Assembly: GCF_035195345.1 (NCBI RefSeq)
Contig: NZ_CP136574.1
Span: 1,665,871 to 1,729,870, forward strand
Direction of reading: 5' to 3'
DNA: 64,000 bases
From: Flavobacterium sp.
GTDB taxonomy: Bacteria > Bacteroidota > Bacteroidia > Flavobacteriales > Flavobacteriaceae
In this document: piece by piece, positions 52,796 to 60,268 of the stretch
Position numbering within the stretch: position 1 is the first letter of the stretch
Layout: each line of letters opens with the position of its first letter
Notes under the pieces: model-generated
What the model was told of the DNA's origin: nothing
Database searches by the model: none
Seen by the model: the letters and a program-made list of their open reading frames with translations, nothing else
Translations under genes and position numbers: made by a program

Positions 52796-53425
52796 TCATC
52801 TGTTATATAATATGTTATTATATTTTTTTTCATGTCTTTTCTTTGAAGAAAAATAAAAAAAGTAATACGATAAGTTAATTGTTAAGTAAAAGGAGAAAAT
52901 AGGAATCCATAACAACGTAACTATTTCTCTGATTATATAAATACCGCCAAAAACATACGAAACAATAATTAGATTAGTTATACCAACTAAGCTTGTTAAA
53001 TCTGTTGAATTATTTTTAGACAACAAAAAATTATACAACAGAATCATTGTAATCGGTGTGGGTAATATTATTGGAATAATGTCTAAATATTCTAACACAA
53101 ACTCTTTGTTTTTTGTATGATTCAAAAAAACAATAATAGCATTTATCATTAGGAATAAAAAGAAAAAACTTAATGAAAAAAGCTTGTTAAGAAGCTGTTT
53201 GCATCCTTTTTTATAATCCGATTTCATATGGCTAACAAACATTTGTCTTATAAAAAATTCCTTTTCTTCGTAGAATTTTGGAAAAACAACCTCAAAATCT
53301 CCCTCCAATATTTCCAACTCGGAAGAAATATGGTCAATAATCTCAACCCTTAAATCTATATAGTTTATTCTATCCTTGATCAAAGTGTTGTCTATATGTT
53401 TGATGTTTTCTGGTGTGAGTTTCAT
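52796..53425 (-). CDS. PadR-linked membrane protein, array member 3 (209 residues)
   Basis: Third paralogue. The module reads MKLTPENIKHIDNTL then YIDLRVEIIDHISSELE, followed by a charged segment with an aromatic-rich region (about 45-75) and four to five membrane helices. A 152-bp internal part (53170-53321) has a nearly identical copy at 57819-57970, outside the array. The C-terminus is basic (YNNILYNR). Confidence 0.8.
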   Translation of the reverse strand: MKLTPENIKHIDNTLIKDRINYIDLRVEIIDHISSELEILEGDFEVVFPKFYEEKEFFIRQMFVSHMKSDYKKGCKQLLNKLFSLSFFFLFLMINAIIVFLNHTKNKEFVLEYLDIIPIILPTPITMILLYNFLLSKNNSTDLTSLVGITNLIIVSYVFGGIYIIREIVTLLWIPIFSFYLTINLSYYFFYFSSKKRHEKKYNNILYNR

Positions 53426-53498
53426 AATAATTGATATTTCCTAACAAATTGTTGATGTTTTATAAAATAATATATAATAAAAGGAAAATTAGCTAAGA

Positions 53499-54035
53499 CT
53501 AAAAACCCAATGAATTAGCGTAAACAAACGACAATTGGGACTCAAAAAAAAAAGCAAACACTAATAAAACAGGCATATAAAAATAATCAAAGTGGAAACG
53601 ATAACTGGTTTTCACCTTCTTATTTTTCATTAATCGGCGTAAAAGAAAATAAATGATACCGCACAAACCAACACAATATTTCAATAGCTCTTGGTTTTCA
53701 TTTAAATAATTCGAAGAAAACACTGCGATAATTATCGCTAAAGTTAAAACCACTCCATAATGAAAAGCTACTTTATATTTTATTCTCTGAATTACAAAAT
53801 TTGGAAACAAGCGTTCGTTACTAATTAACCAATGTTTTTTTACATTTAACTCATTTTTCCAAGGTTCGACAGCTAATAAAAAAGCATTATCAAAAGGAAT
53901 TTCTTTTTCCTTCATCAATCCTTCTGTAGCAGTGGCCAAATGATCTTTTATTTCTAGTTTGAAATCAAGAAAATCGAGTTGGTGTTGCTCTAAATAGCGA
54001 TCGATAGCATCGAGTTGGGATAAGATTAATTGCAC
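53499..54035 (-). CDS. PadR-linked membrane protein, array member 2 (178 residues)
   Basis: Second paralogue and the shortest. Module: MQLILSQLDAIDRYL then FLDFKLEIKDHLATATEGLM; a WLISNERLFPNFVIQRIK segment is shared with member 1 (WLISNKKSFPKIVIQKLF). Three to four transmembrane helices follow. It overlaps member 1 by 10 bases; the 73-bp gap to member 3 is the only notable space in the operon. Confidence 0.8.
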   Translation of the reverse strand: MQLILSQLDAIDRYLEQHQLDFLDFKLEIKDHLATATEGLMKEKEIPFDNAFLLAVEPWKNELNVKKHWLISNERLFPNFVIQRIKYKVAFHYGVVLTLAIIIAVFSSNYLNENQELLKYCVGLCGIIYFLLRRLMKNKKVKTSYRFHFDYFYMPVLLVFAFFFESQLSFVYANSLGF

Positions 54036-54661
54036 TTTAATTGATATTTATTAATAAACTGTTGGTGTTTATAAAACGTATGTAATTGAAAAGGAGTCAG
54101 AATTAATATCAATGAGAAACACAAATAATTAATAGAAGCACTAGATAAAAAAACCATGTAAAATTGAAAAAGAAATAAAAGATAAAAGTTTTGTTTGAAT
54201 TGGTAAAAATAACTGGTTTTTATTTTCTGAAAATACATTTTAAGCCATAATACAGAGTAAACGGCAAGAAAACAGCTATATATTATAGTAGAATATTTGG
54301 AAAAGAACATAGAATCATTGATACCCTTTTTGTAATTTTGAAAGAAATAAAAAGATAAAATCATAAAGAAAAGCAAAGTTGTATTATAAATTAAAAATCG
54401 TTTAAATAATTTTTGAATCACAATTTTAGGAAATGATTTTTTATTGCTTATTAGCCATGATTTTCTTAATATAAGCTTTGATTTCCAATATTTTAACACA
54501 TATACTAAAGAGGCATCAAAAGATGTTTCTCCAGAACTCATATTCTCTTCAACCTGACAAGCAATATGGTCTTTAATCTCTAATTTAATATCGAGAAATT
54601 CTAATCCTAATTCGTCTAGAATAACATCTATTTTATCTATTTGTTCTACTGTCAACTTCAT
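54026..54661 (-). CDS. PadR-linked membrane protein, array member 1 (211 residues)
   Basis: First paralogue after the regulator. Module: MKLTVEQIDKIDVIL then FLDIKLEIKDHIACQVEENM. The SWLISNKKSFPKIVIQ segment is shared with member 2, which is its closest relative. About four membrane helices (90-110, 120-140, 160-185, 190-205) follow. It begins one base after the PadR stop. Confidence 0.82.
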   Translation of the reverse strand: MKLTVEQIDKIDVILDELGLEFLDIKLEIKDHIACQVEENMSSGETSFDASLVYVLKYWKSKLILRKSWLISNKKSFPKIVIQKLFKRFLIYNTTLLFFMILSFYFFQNYKKGINDSMFFSKYSTIIYSCFLAVYSVLWLKMYFQKIKTSYFYQFKQNFYLLFLFQFYMVFLSSASINYLCFSLILILTPFQLHTFYKHQQFINKYQLKCN

Positions 54662-54662
54662 C

Positions 54663-54998
54663 TTAATAACTTAATTTTGGATTTACAATAGTTTGCATGT
54701 TTTTGATGAATTCTTCTAATTCAGCTAAACGGTTTACAGTTTCTGTGGTGCCTTTTTCAGTAAGTTTGTAGTATTTTCTTAAGCGGTTATCTACTTTTTC
54801 TACTTCAACATCTAACAAACCATCGGCTTCTAATTTGTGTAAAGCAGGATATAAAGCGCCTTCGGTTATATTCAATTCGCCTTTGGTGATTTCTTTTACT
54901 TTTTGCGTAATTTCATAACCATACATTCTGCCTTTTTCTTCTAAAAGCTTCATAATGATGGTGTTTAAACTGCCTTTGTATAATTGTGAATTTTTCAT
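54663..54998 (-). CDS. PadR-family transcriptional regulator
   Basis: A 111-residue winged-helix repressor, the small (subfamily 2) PadR type. Helix-turn-helix: IIMKLLEEKGRMYGYEITQK, NITEGALYPALHKLEADGLL and the wing with RKYYKLTEKG, then a C-terminal dimerisation helix. It leads a six-gene operon with five membrane proteins. A palindrome (55067-55089) directly upstream of its -7 element is a natural autoregulation site. PadR proteins usually respond to small molecules or membrane stress; the signal here is unknown. Confidence 0.94.
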   Translation of the reverse strand: MKNSQLYKGSLNTIIMKLLEEKGRMYGYEITQKVKEITKGELNITEGALYPALHKLEADGLLDVEVEKVDNRLRKYYKLTEKGTTETVNRLAELEEFIKNMQTIVNPKLSY

Positions 54999-55004
54999 AA
55001 GCCT

Positions 55005-55034
55005 CCCTAAATCCCTCCAAAAGAGGGACTTCTT
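55005..55034. repeat. CCTCCAAAAGAGG hairpin repeat in the padR leader
   Basis: CCCTCC and a following GAGGG form a small hairpin within CCTCCCTAAATCCCTCC..., in the predicted untranslated leader of padR. It may influence translation but looks like a generic intergenic repeat. Confidence 0.4.
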
Positions 55035-55060
55035 TAAATTGATAATAAAATTTCAAAAAA

Positions 55061-55068
55061 CAAATATA
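55061..55068 (-). promoter_or_regulatory. TATATTTG -7 element of the padR operon
   Basis: Read on the minus strand, an exact TAnnTTTG match that abuts the palindrome at 55067-55089. The same element in the same relation to a palindrome lies at 58878-58885. Confidence 0.6.
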
Positions 55069-55089
55069 TACATAATTTTCTTATGCATA
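55067..55089. promoter_or_regulatory. 9-5-9 palindrome, candidate PadR operator (padR promoter)
   Basis: TATACATAA (55067-55075), spacer TTTTC, TTATGCATA (55081-55089): one mismatch from perfect symmetry. It covers the region just upstream of the -7 element, where a bound repressor would block polymerase. Form and size fit known PadR operators. Confidence 0.6.
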
Positions 55090-55123
55090 ACGTTATTATG
55101 TGTCTTTCTTGTTAAAAAATTTA

Positions 55124-55131
55124 TATATTTG
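55124..55131 (+). promoter_or_regulatory. TATATTTG -7 element for the 73-residue gene
   Basis: Exact TAnnTTTG match on the plus strand, 48 bases before the ATG at 55180. The candidate PadR palindrome is 34 bases upstream, so divergent control is possible. Confidence 0.4.
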
Positions 55132-55179
55132 TGAATAATATAAAATTTCAACAATTAAAATAAGTTAACAATTTTAATA

Positions 55180-55401
55180 ATGAAAAGATTTTTTTATTTT
55201 AAAATTACATTTTTAGCAATTTCTACGGGGCTTTTTGTTGGCATGTTAGTTTACGGATTATTTGACGTTGATTTTTCAAATAATAAGGAATTAACAAAAC
55301 TTTTATTCAAATCTTTTTTTACTTCAATTGTAACTGGATTGATATTAGGAATCCTAAATATGTTTTTGAAAATTGGTAATTTTCCACAAAAAGAAAATTA
55401 A
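55180..55401 (+). CDS. Small membrane protein divergent from padR (73 residues)
   Basis: Not recognised. Two transmembrane helices (about 8-27, FLAISTGLFVGMLVYGLF, and 45-63) with short basic ends. It is transcribed away from the PadR operon from the shared 181-bp region that holds the palindrome, so it may be under the same control. No repeat of the array module is present. Confidence 0.6.
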   Translation: MKRFFYFKITFLAISTGLFVGMLVYGLFDVDFSNNKELTKLLFKSFFTSIVTGLILGILNMFLKIGNFPQKEN

Positions 55402-55541
55402 ATCGTAGCTTCATAGAATTTTAAACTACCATTTAATTAAGATGATCATTTTTTTAAAATCCTATAAAAAGACTGGAGGGTATATGATTTTTAAATTATT
55501 TTTGAATAGATAATTGACTTACTAAATGTCTTTGGAATATT

Positions 55542-56015
55542 TTACTCCGAACCATCTAAATCTGCAATATTTAATAGTATTAAAACTGCAATTTTAAATG
55601 CATTGATTTCATTAATTAGAATATCATCGCAAGTTGTAAAATTTAACACCATATCTATAAATTTCTTTTCAAAAATAATATCCCCTATTTTTTGATTATT
55701 TAACAATACTTCGCCATATTTTTTCCTAAAAGGGTACATGCTTTCAAGTTTTAACTCGTATTTATCGTCATCAAAAAAAATCTTATTATTGTTCTCTATT
55801 TGAATTCTTATGGCTGTTTGATTATATGGAATTGAATACTTTAATTTTAAAAAATCATTCATTGCCGATATATCCAATAAATGCTCATTTTTATTTAAAA
55901 TTTTTAAATCGAAAGCTTTTAAATGTTTAAATTTTCTTTCTGCTTTCAAGTTTATTATTCCTTCTACAACTATTTCTTCGAAAATTTTTGAACTGAACTT
56001 TAAAATCTGATTCAT
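55542..56015 (-). CDS. Hypothetical cytoplasmic protein (157 residues)
   Basis: Not recognised. No signal peptide or membrane segment. A beta-rich middle with KYELKLESMYPFRKKYGEVL and IGDIIFEKKF recalls LURP-one/scramblase-like barrels, but I would not name it so. The C-terminal helix FKIAVLILLNIADLD is hydrophobic. No operon partner; gaps of 140 and 78 bp flank it. Confidence 0.55.
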   Translation of the reverse strand: MNQILKFSSKIFEEIVVEGIINLKAERKFKHLKAFDLKILNKNEHLLDISAMNDFLKLKYSIPYNQTAIRIQIENNNKIFFDDDKYELKLESMYPFRKKYGEVLLNNQKIGDIIFEKKFIDMVLNFTTCDDILINEINAFKIAVLILLNIADLDGSE

Positions 56016-56093
56016 TTTTTGTGAAATTTTAGGTCAATTAAAATATACTGTAAAGTAAACTAATTTAAAATAAGTGAAAATGAAAAACAAATT

Positions 56094-56633
56094 CTATTTT
56101 TTGTCTTTCCATTCGCTTATATAATCTAAATTAACTATATAAACTTCATATTGATCTTTAAATTGCTTGTAAATTTCAAATGCTTCTTCATTTGCTTTAT
56201 AATTATCTGCATAAGTAGCAGTATTAACAAAAACTCTAATTTTTTTTGAACTTAAAATTTTTTCTGAATCTAAAGTATTAATAGATTTAAAGTGTTTTAA
56301 ATAATCCGAAATATTAAAATTTGTTTTTTGAATTATAGTTTTTGAGTTATAGTTTTTTAAAAATTCAAGCGTGTGATTTACACATAACTTATTATTAAAA
56401 TGTTTGATTTCAAGACCATCACAATCAAAAATTATATTTTGAGGAATAGATACTCTATCTTGTTTATATAATTCAACTAAAGATGTATAACTATTTACTA
56501 TAAAAAAACTTTCAATATTATTTTGCTTATAAAATAACGAAAGCTCGTCTGATGATTTATAACTAATTGGTAAACTTTTTGTAATTGTACAAGAAGTAAA
56601 CACTATAGCAAGAATTAAAATGATTTTTTTCAT
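56094..56633 (-). CDS. Hypothetical lipoprotein (179 residues)
   Basis: Not recognised. Lipoprotein signal with lipobox FTSC (Cys15). The mature part alternates beta strands and helices in a thioredoxin-like manner (VYIVNLDYISEW near the end, IRVFVNTATYADNY in the middle) but has no CxxC. A signal peptide and normal codon use support a real gene. Confidence 0.6.
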   Translation of the reverse strand: MKKIILILAIVFTSCTITKSLPISYKSSDELSLFYKQNNIESFFIVNSYTSLVELYKQDRVSIPQNIIFDCDGLEIKHFNNKLCVNHTLEFLKNYNSKTIIQKTNFNISDYLKHFKSINTLDSEKILSSKKIRVFVNTATYADNYKANEEAFEIYKQFKDQYEVYIVNLDYISEWKDKK

Positions 56634-56771
56634 AGTAGATTGTATGCTTTAATCATATAAAAAATTCTATTATTTTAATTTTTTTAAAATTGGATTGGGA
56701 TAAATTGTTGTCAGGTAAAAGTAAAAAAAGAATTTAATCAAATTTTTAACTATTATGACTACTTATTTTTC

Positions 56772-57173
56772 TCATTTCTTCACAGAACTTATAACTCTAT
56801 CTTTCTCAATTATATATTTAGAATAAATTACTTCATCCTCTAATAAATCTACCAAACAATACTTTAAGCTATCTGCTGTATAGTAAAAATAATCGCCTTT
56901 AAACTCTTGGTCTTTACATGTTTGATTAGCGTTTGTTTCTCTTCTTTGTCCACAATCTCCAAATTGAACAGTTGCCCATGAAACCAAAGTGGTGTCGCCA
57001 TCATTCGTCATATATACCCTTACCTGTAAAGTATAGCAGCCGTTTATTGCAGAAATGAGATCTGCTTTTGCTGTAAAAACTACACTAACAGGTTTTTGAT
57101 ATTGAGTAGTTTGGGCAATTGAAGTGCCACTAAAAAAAACTGTGGCAATAAAGCCGAAAATTAATTTTTTCAT
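56772..57173 (-). CDS. Hypothetical exported protein (133 residues)
   Basis: Not recognised. A signal peptide (MKKLIFGFIATVFFSG, ending SIAQ) directs it to the periplasm or beyond. The mature part has a beta-rich domain with four cysteines (INGCYTLQV, FGDCGQRR, NQTCKDQE, KYCLVDLL), so two disulphides are possible. The ATG at 57173 is chosen because it begins the signal peptide; nine residues upstream in frame do not fit. Confidence 0.65.
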   Translation of the reverse strand: MKKLIFGFIATVFFSGTSIAQTTQYQKPVSVVFTAKADLISAINGCYTLQVRVYMTNDGDTTLVSWATVQFGDCGQRRETNANQTCKDQEFKGDYFYYTADSLKYCLVDLLEDEVIYSKYIIEKDRVISSVKK

Positions 57174-57234
57174 TTTTATAAAATGGTATTTGTGCAACAC
57201 TTAACGCTTTTATAGCAAGTGCTTTATCTGCTTG

Positions 57235-57726
57235 TTATTTTAAAGATTTAATTAAGAAATAGATTATTGGAACAAAAATCAAAACCAATGTGAATGGTAA
57301 AACCCAAGTTCCCAAACCTTCTATCAGTCCATTTGCATGTCTAATTGTTTGATAAGAAATTAGTCCAAAAATGACAACAATAATTACTTTTAAATATCTA
57401 ATTAATCGTGTCGCATTCGTATATTGTCTTAATGCGTTGTCTGTGGTTATTTCTGTAGGATAATTAAAAATATGTGGGAACTTATTAAAAATCGTTAGTC
57501 CAACAAATAGAACTGTTGCTACTAATGGTAAAGTCAAAATCATCCATTTGTCGCCAAATCCGTCTGCCATACCAGCTCCATTGTAGTGTGTCGGAATAAT
57601 ATCAGGCAAACTTTGGTAGTTTATAACAGTCAAAAAACATACCGCAAAAATTAAAAGCCAGCCAATTATTTCAATTGTCTTGTCAGTTTGTGTAAGTTCT
57701 AATTTTAATTTTGGTCTTTCTTTCAT
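57235..57726 (-). CDS. DUF1648 membrane protein
   Basis: A 163-residue protein with about four transmembrane helices (18-36, 60-80, 107-128, 138-158). The segment LPDIIPTHYNGAGMADGFGD (about 45-64) is the DUF1648 hallmark, also found in SdpI-type immunity proteins. No SdpR-type regulator is adjacent. Function cannot be set from context; it lies near the PadR region but has its own gaps on both sides. Confidence 0.8.
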   Translation of the reverse strand: MKERPKLKLELTQTDKTIEIIGWLLIFAVCFLTVINYQSLPDIIPTHYNGAGMADGFGDKWMILTLPLVATVLFVGLTIFNKFPHIFNYPTEITTDNALRQYTNATRLIRYLKVIIVVIFGLISYQTIRHANGLIEGLGTWVLPFTLVLIFVPIIYFLIKSLK

Positions 57727-58123
57727 ATTTGTTCCATTTCTTCGTTGTCGTTTTTTAGCATTTACTGTAACTTCAGAGTTTGGAAAAGCTCACCATCCTA
57801 TTAACAAATATAAAAAAATTAATGAAAAAAGCTTGTTAAGAAGCTGTTTGTATCCTTTTTTATAATCCGATTTCATATGGCTAACAAACATTTGTCTTAT
57901 AAAAGATTTCTTTTCTTCGTAGAATTTTGGAAAAACAACCTCAAAATCTCCCTCCAATATTTCTAACTCGAAATTTTGGGATAACGTCGGTCTAAGTTTC
58001 GTCGTTATCTGAATGAAGCAATTCCATCGAACTCAATGCTTGTTCACTAATATAAAAATCTCGAAAAATGATCCCAGTTCAAGAAAAATCAATTATTGCG
58101 GATAATTTTTCTTGGGCAATCTT
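57727..58123. other. Gene-free stretch with relic sequence
   Basis: About 400 bp without an intact gene. It contains the array member 3 fragment (57819-57970), then a GATAACG/CGTTATC inverted repeat (57980-57986 and 58003-58009), then unassigned DNA to the barrel-gene stop. It looks like remnants of earlier rearrangement. Confidence 0.6.
57819..57970 (-). pseudogene. 152-bp fragment of PadR-array member 3
   Basis: Matches 53170-53321 at about 148 of 152 positions, in the same orientation, and stops abruptly at both sides. It encodes only the charged segment and first hydrophobic part of the paralogue, without start or full module. It indicates that another array gene once stood here or that a piece was copied. 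Confidence 0.85.
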
Positions 58124-58765
58124 TTATAAATCTATCATTAAGACAACTCCTATTGAATTCATGTTTTTCAAATTTTGTTTGTTATTTATTCCCGAATTGT
58201 TATTTGAATTAAACTTACTAAAATTAAAATCTGATTGTCCCGAATAATTTACACCTGCACTAAAATTATCAAACATTTTAAATACAAACCCAAGACCTAA
58301 TTGGCTCCCAAAATTCCAGCCTTCATATACATCTTTTTGCGAAATATTCAAAAATCGATATTCATCAGTTATTATATTTTGAGTGTAAAAACCGAAATTT
58401 CCAATCATTTTTATTTTTTCAGAAATTTTATAATCTAAAGTTACCAATAAAGGAATCTTTAGAGTTGTTCTTTCGTGATAAAAATTTCCTAACGAGTTAA
58501 AACCATTTCCAGATAGTTCGGTTATTCCGATACCTGTTGCTACACCATATTTTTGATTTATTCTGTAATTCAAAAGAATATCTCCACTGTTAGTGTTTAA
58601 ATTGTAACTAGGCGCATCATCATTTTTAACAATTGCATAGCCAATTCCACCGTAAGCAATAATATTAAATTTTGATTCTTTTTCTTCATTTTTTTCCTGA
58701 GCTTGAATTTGACTAACAAATGTCAAAAAGCAGATAAATAGCAGTGTAAATTTTGTTTTTTTCAT
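58124..58765 (-). CDS. PorT-like outer-membrane beta-barrel protein, candidate PadR regulon member
   Basis: A 213-residue exported protein. A signal peptide (about 1-22, ending QIQA) is followed by a barrel of about eight strands with alternating residues (IIAYGGIGYAIVK, YGVATGIGITELSG, GWNFGSQLGLGFVFKMF, FSAGVNYSGQSDF) and a C-terminal strand SIGVVLMIDL. Such proteins are common in Bacteroidota and seldom characterised. Its promoter carries the same palindrome and -7 element as the padR operon, so it is probably co-regulated. Confidence 0.85.
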   Translation of the reverse strand: MKKTKFTLLFICFLTFVSQIQAQEKNEEKESKFNIIAYGGIGYAIVKNDDAPSYNLNTNSGDILLNYRINQKYGVATGIGITELSGNGFNSLGNFYHERTTLKIPLLVTLDYKISEKIKMIGNFGFYTQNIITDEYRFLNISQKDVYEGWNFGSQLGLGFVFKMFDNFSAGVNYSGQSDFNFSKFNSNNNSGINNKQNLKNMNSIGVVLMIDL

Positions 58766-58877
58766 TGTTTTATTTTTTAATTTTTCTTGTACAACGATAT
58801 TTTATGTAAATTATTACGTATAAATTGTAAATTAATTAACTTAAACCGTTGTCCATTTAGAAATAAATTTGAGAAAA

Positions 58878-58885
58878 CAAATATA
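58878..58885 (-). promoter_or_regulatory. TATATTTG -7 element of the barrel gene
   Basis: Exact TAnnTTTG match on the minus strand, abutting the palindrome; predicted leader of about 105-110 bases. Confidence 0.6.
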
Positions 58886-58906
58886 TGCATAAATTTCTTA
58901 TGCATA
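58884..58906. promoter_or_regulatory. Perfect 9-5-9 palindrome, candidate PadR operator (barrel gene)
   Basis: TATGCATAA (58884-58892), spacer ATTTC, TTATGCATA (58898-58906). It has the same half-sites, spacing and position relative to the -7 element as the site in front of padR. Confidence 0.65.
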
Positions 58907-59125
58907 ACATTCTTAAGTATTTTTTCAAGTTCAAGAACAAATTCAAAAATTAAAACATAAAAGTCATAGTAGAATATAAAAAGCGTAACTAACATTAACT
59001 TATTAAGTCCATAAAAGATTACAACTATTTCAATAATTTTATAAATCTGTGTTCCAAAAATCAGAACATCCGAAAATCTGAAAATCTATTTTCTAAATTC
59101 TATCTTCTATTTTCTTGATAAATAG

Positions 59126-59133
59126 TATTTTTG
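59126..59133 (+). promoter_or_regulatory. TATTTTTG -7 element for the reductase gene
   Basis: Exact TAnnTTTG match, 16 bases before the ATG at 59150. Confidence 0.5.
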
Positions 59134-59149
59134 CAAAAAAATATTTCAC

Positions 59150-60202
59150 ATGTCATCATTTTATAAATTAAGCATTAAAGAAATCATCAAAGAAACTGCT
59201 GATGCTGTTTCCATTCTTTTTAATGTTCCCGACGAATTAAAATCATACTATTCTTTTGTTGCTGGACAATATGTAAACTTAAAAGTTACGTTGGACGGAC
59301 AAGAAATTAGAAGAGCGTACTCTATTTGTTCTTCTCCAAAAAGTGGCGAATTAAGAATTGCTGTTAAAGCTATAAAAACTGGATTCTTCTCTAAATTTGC
59401 CAACGACAAATTAGCGGTTGGTAACGTAATCGAAGTAGGAACGCCTGAAGGAAAATTTACCTTTGAACCTAAAGCAGAACGTCAAAAAAATTACGCAGCT
59501 TTTGTAGCAGGAAGTGGAATTACACCTGTGTACTCAATATTAAAATCGGTTTTAGAAGAGGAACCAAACAGTACTTTTGTGTTGGTTTACGGAAACAAAT
59601 CGGAAAAAGACACCATTTTTCACAACCAATTACACGATTTGCAATTGCAATACGTAGGGCGTTTGTTTGTACAATATGTATACAGTCAATCAACAGGAGA
59701 TAACGCTTTACTTGGAAGAATCGATAAATCAACCGTGAATTTCATCTTAAAAAACAAACACGCTGAAATCGAATTTTCAAAATTCTATTTGTGTGGACCA
59801 GAAGAAATGATCAATTTGGTTTCAGACACTTTGAAAGAAAACAACATTTCAGATGCTGATATTAAATTCGAATTGTTTTCAACTTCTTCAAACGAAAATG
59901 AATCGACCGTTGGAAATGAAGGTCATACTAAAATTTCTATTTTAGTAGATGATGAAGAAACGACTTTCGAAATGAGCCATAAACAAACTTTATTAGAAGC
60001 AGCTTTAAAACAAGGGTTGGATGTTCCGTATTCTTGTCAAGGCGGTATTTGTAGTAGCTGTATTTGTAGAATTACCGAAGGTGCGGCCGACATGAAGAAA
60101 AACCAAATTTTAAGTGATTCTGAAGTAGCTGAAGGGTTAACATTGGCTTGTCAAGCACATCCAACAACAACTATGATTAAGATTGATTTTGACGATGTTT
60201 AA
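59150..60202 (+). CDS. PaaE-like flavin and 2Fe-2S reductase
   Basis: A 350-residue single-chain reductase: FAD domain (about 1-105) with EIRRAYSICSSP, NAD(P) domain (about 110-235) with FVAGSGITPVYSIL and LCGPEEMI, and a plant-type 2Fe-2S ferredoxin domain (about 262-350) with VPYSCQGGICSSCICRI and LACQAHP as four cluster ligands. This order is that of the phenylacetyl-CoA epoxidase reductase PaaE, but no other paa gene is nearby, so the electron acceptor is unknown. Confidence 0.92.
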   Translation: MSSFYKLSIKEIIKETADAVSILFNVPDELKSYYSFVAGQYVNLKVTLDGQEIRRAYSICSSPKSGELRIAVKAIKTGFFSKFANDKLAVGNVIEVGTPEGKFTFEPKAERQKNYAAFVAGSGITPVYSILKSVLEEEPNSTFVLVYGNKSEKDTIFHNQLHDLQLQYVGRLFVQYVYSQSTGDNALLGRIDKSTVNFILKNKHAEIEFSKFYLCGPEEMINLVSDTLKENNISDADIKFELFSTSSNENESTVGNEGHTKISILVDDEETTFEMSHKQTLLEAALKQGLDVPYSCQGGICSSCICRITEGAADMKKNQILSDSEVAEGLTLACQAHPTTTMIKIDFDDV

Positions 60203-60227
60203 TCTTTAAGATTTCAATTAAAAATAC

Positions 60228-60268
60228 AAATTCCAATTTTATCTAGGTAAGATTGGAATTTATTTTTT
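60228..60268. terminator. Bidirectional terminator between the reductase and glycosyltransferase genes
   Basis: AAATTCCAAT (60228-60237) pairs with ATTGGAATTT (60252-60261) with further inner pairing, then a T-run. It includes the stop of the convergent glycosyltransferase gene. Confidence 0.8.

Larger units (their letters stand above)
58766..59149. promoter_or_regulatory. 384-bp divergent intergenic region of the barrel gene and the reductase gene
   Basis: Holds the barrel-gene promoter and palindrome (58878-58906) and the reductase -7 element (59126-59133). The interval 58910-59110 is AT-rich with no recognised element; an open frame running across the palindrome on the minus strand is not convincing as a gene. 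Confidence 0.55.

Noticed and set aside
57235..57726. Toxin-immunity pair based on the DUF1648 (SdpI-like) protein
   Set aside because: No SdpR-type regulator or toxin-like gene is adjacent, and DUF1648 alone is not diagnostic.
58777..58995. Minus-strand frame of 72 residues upstream of the barrel gene
   Set aside because: It runs across the palindrome and promoter of the barrel gene and has an implausible hydrophobic, AT-driven composition.
59150..60202. Phenylacetate degradation locus
   Set aside because: The reductase resembles PaaE, but no paaABCD, paaK or other pathway gene is near.
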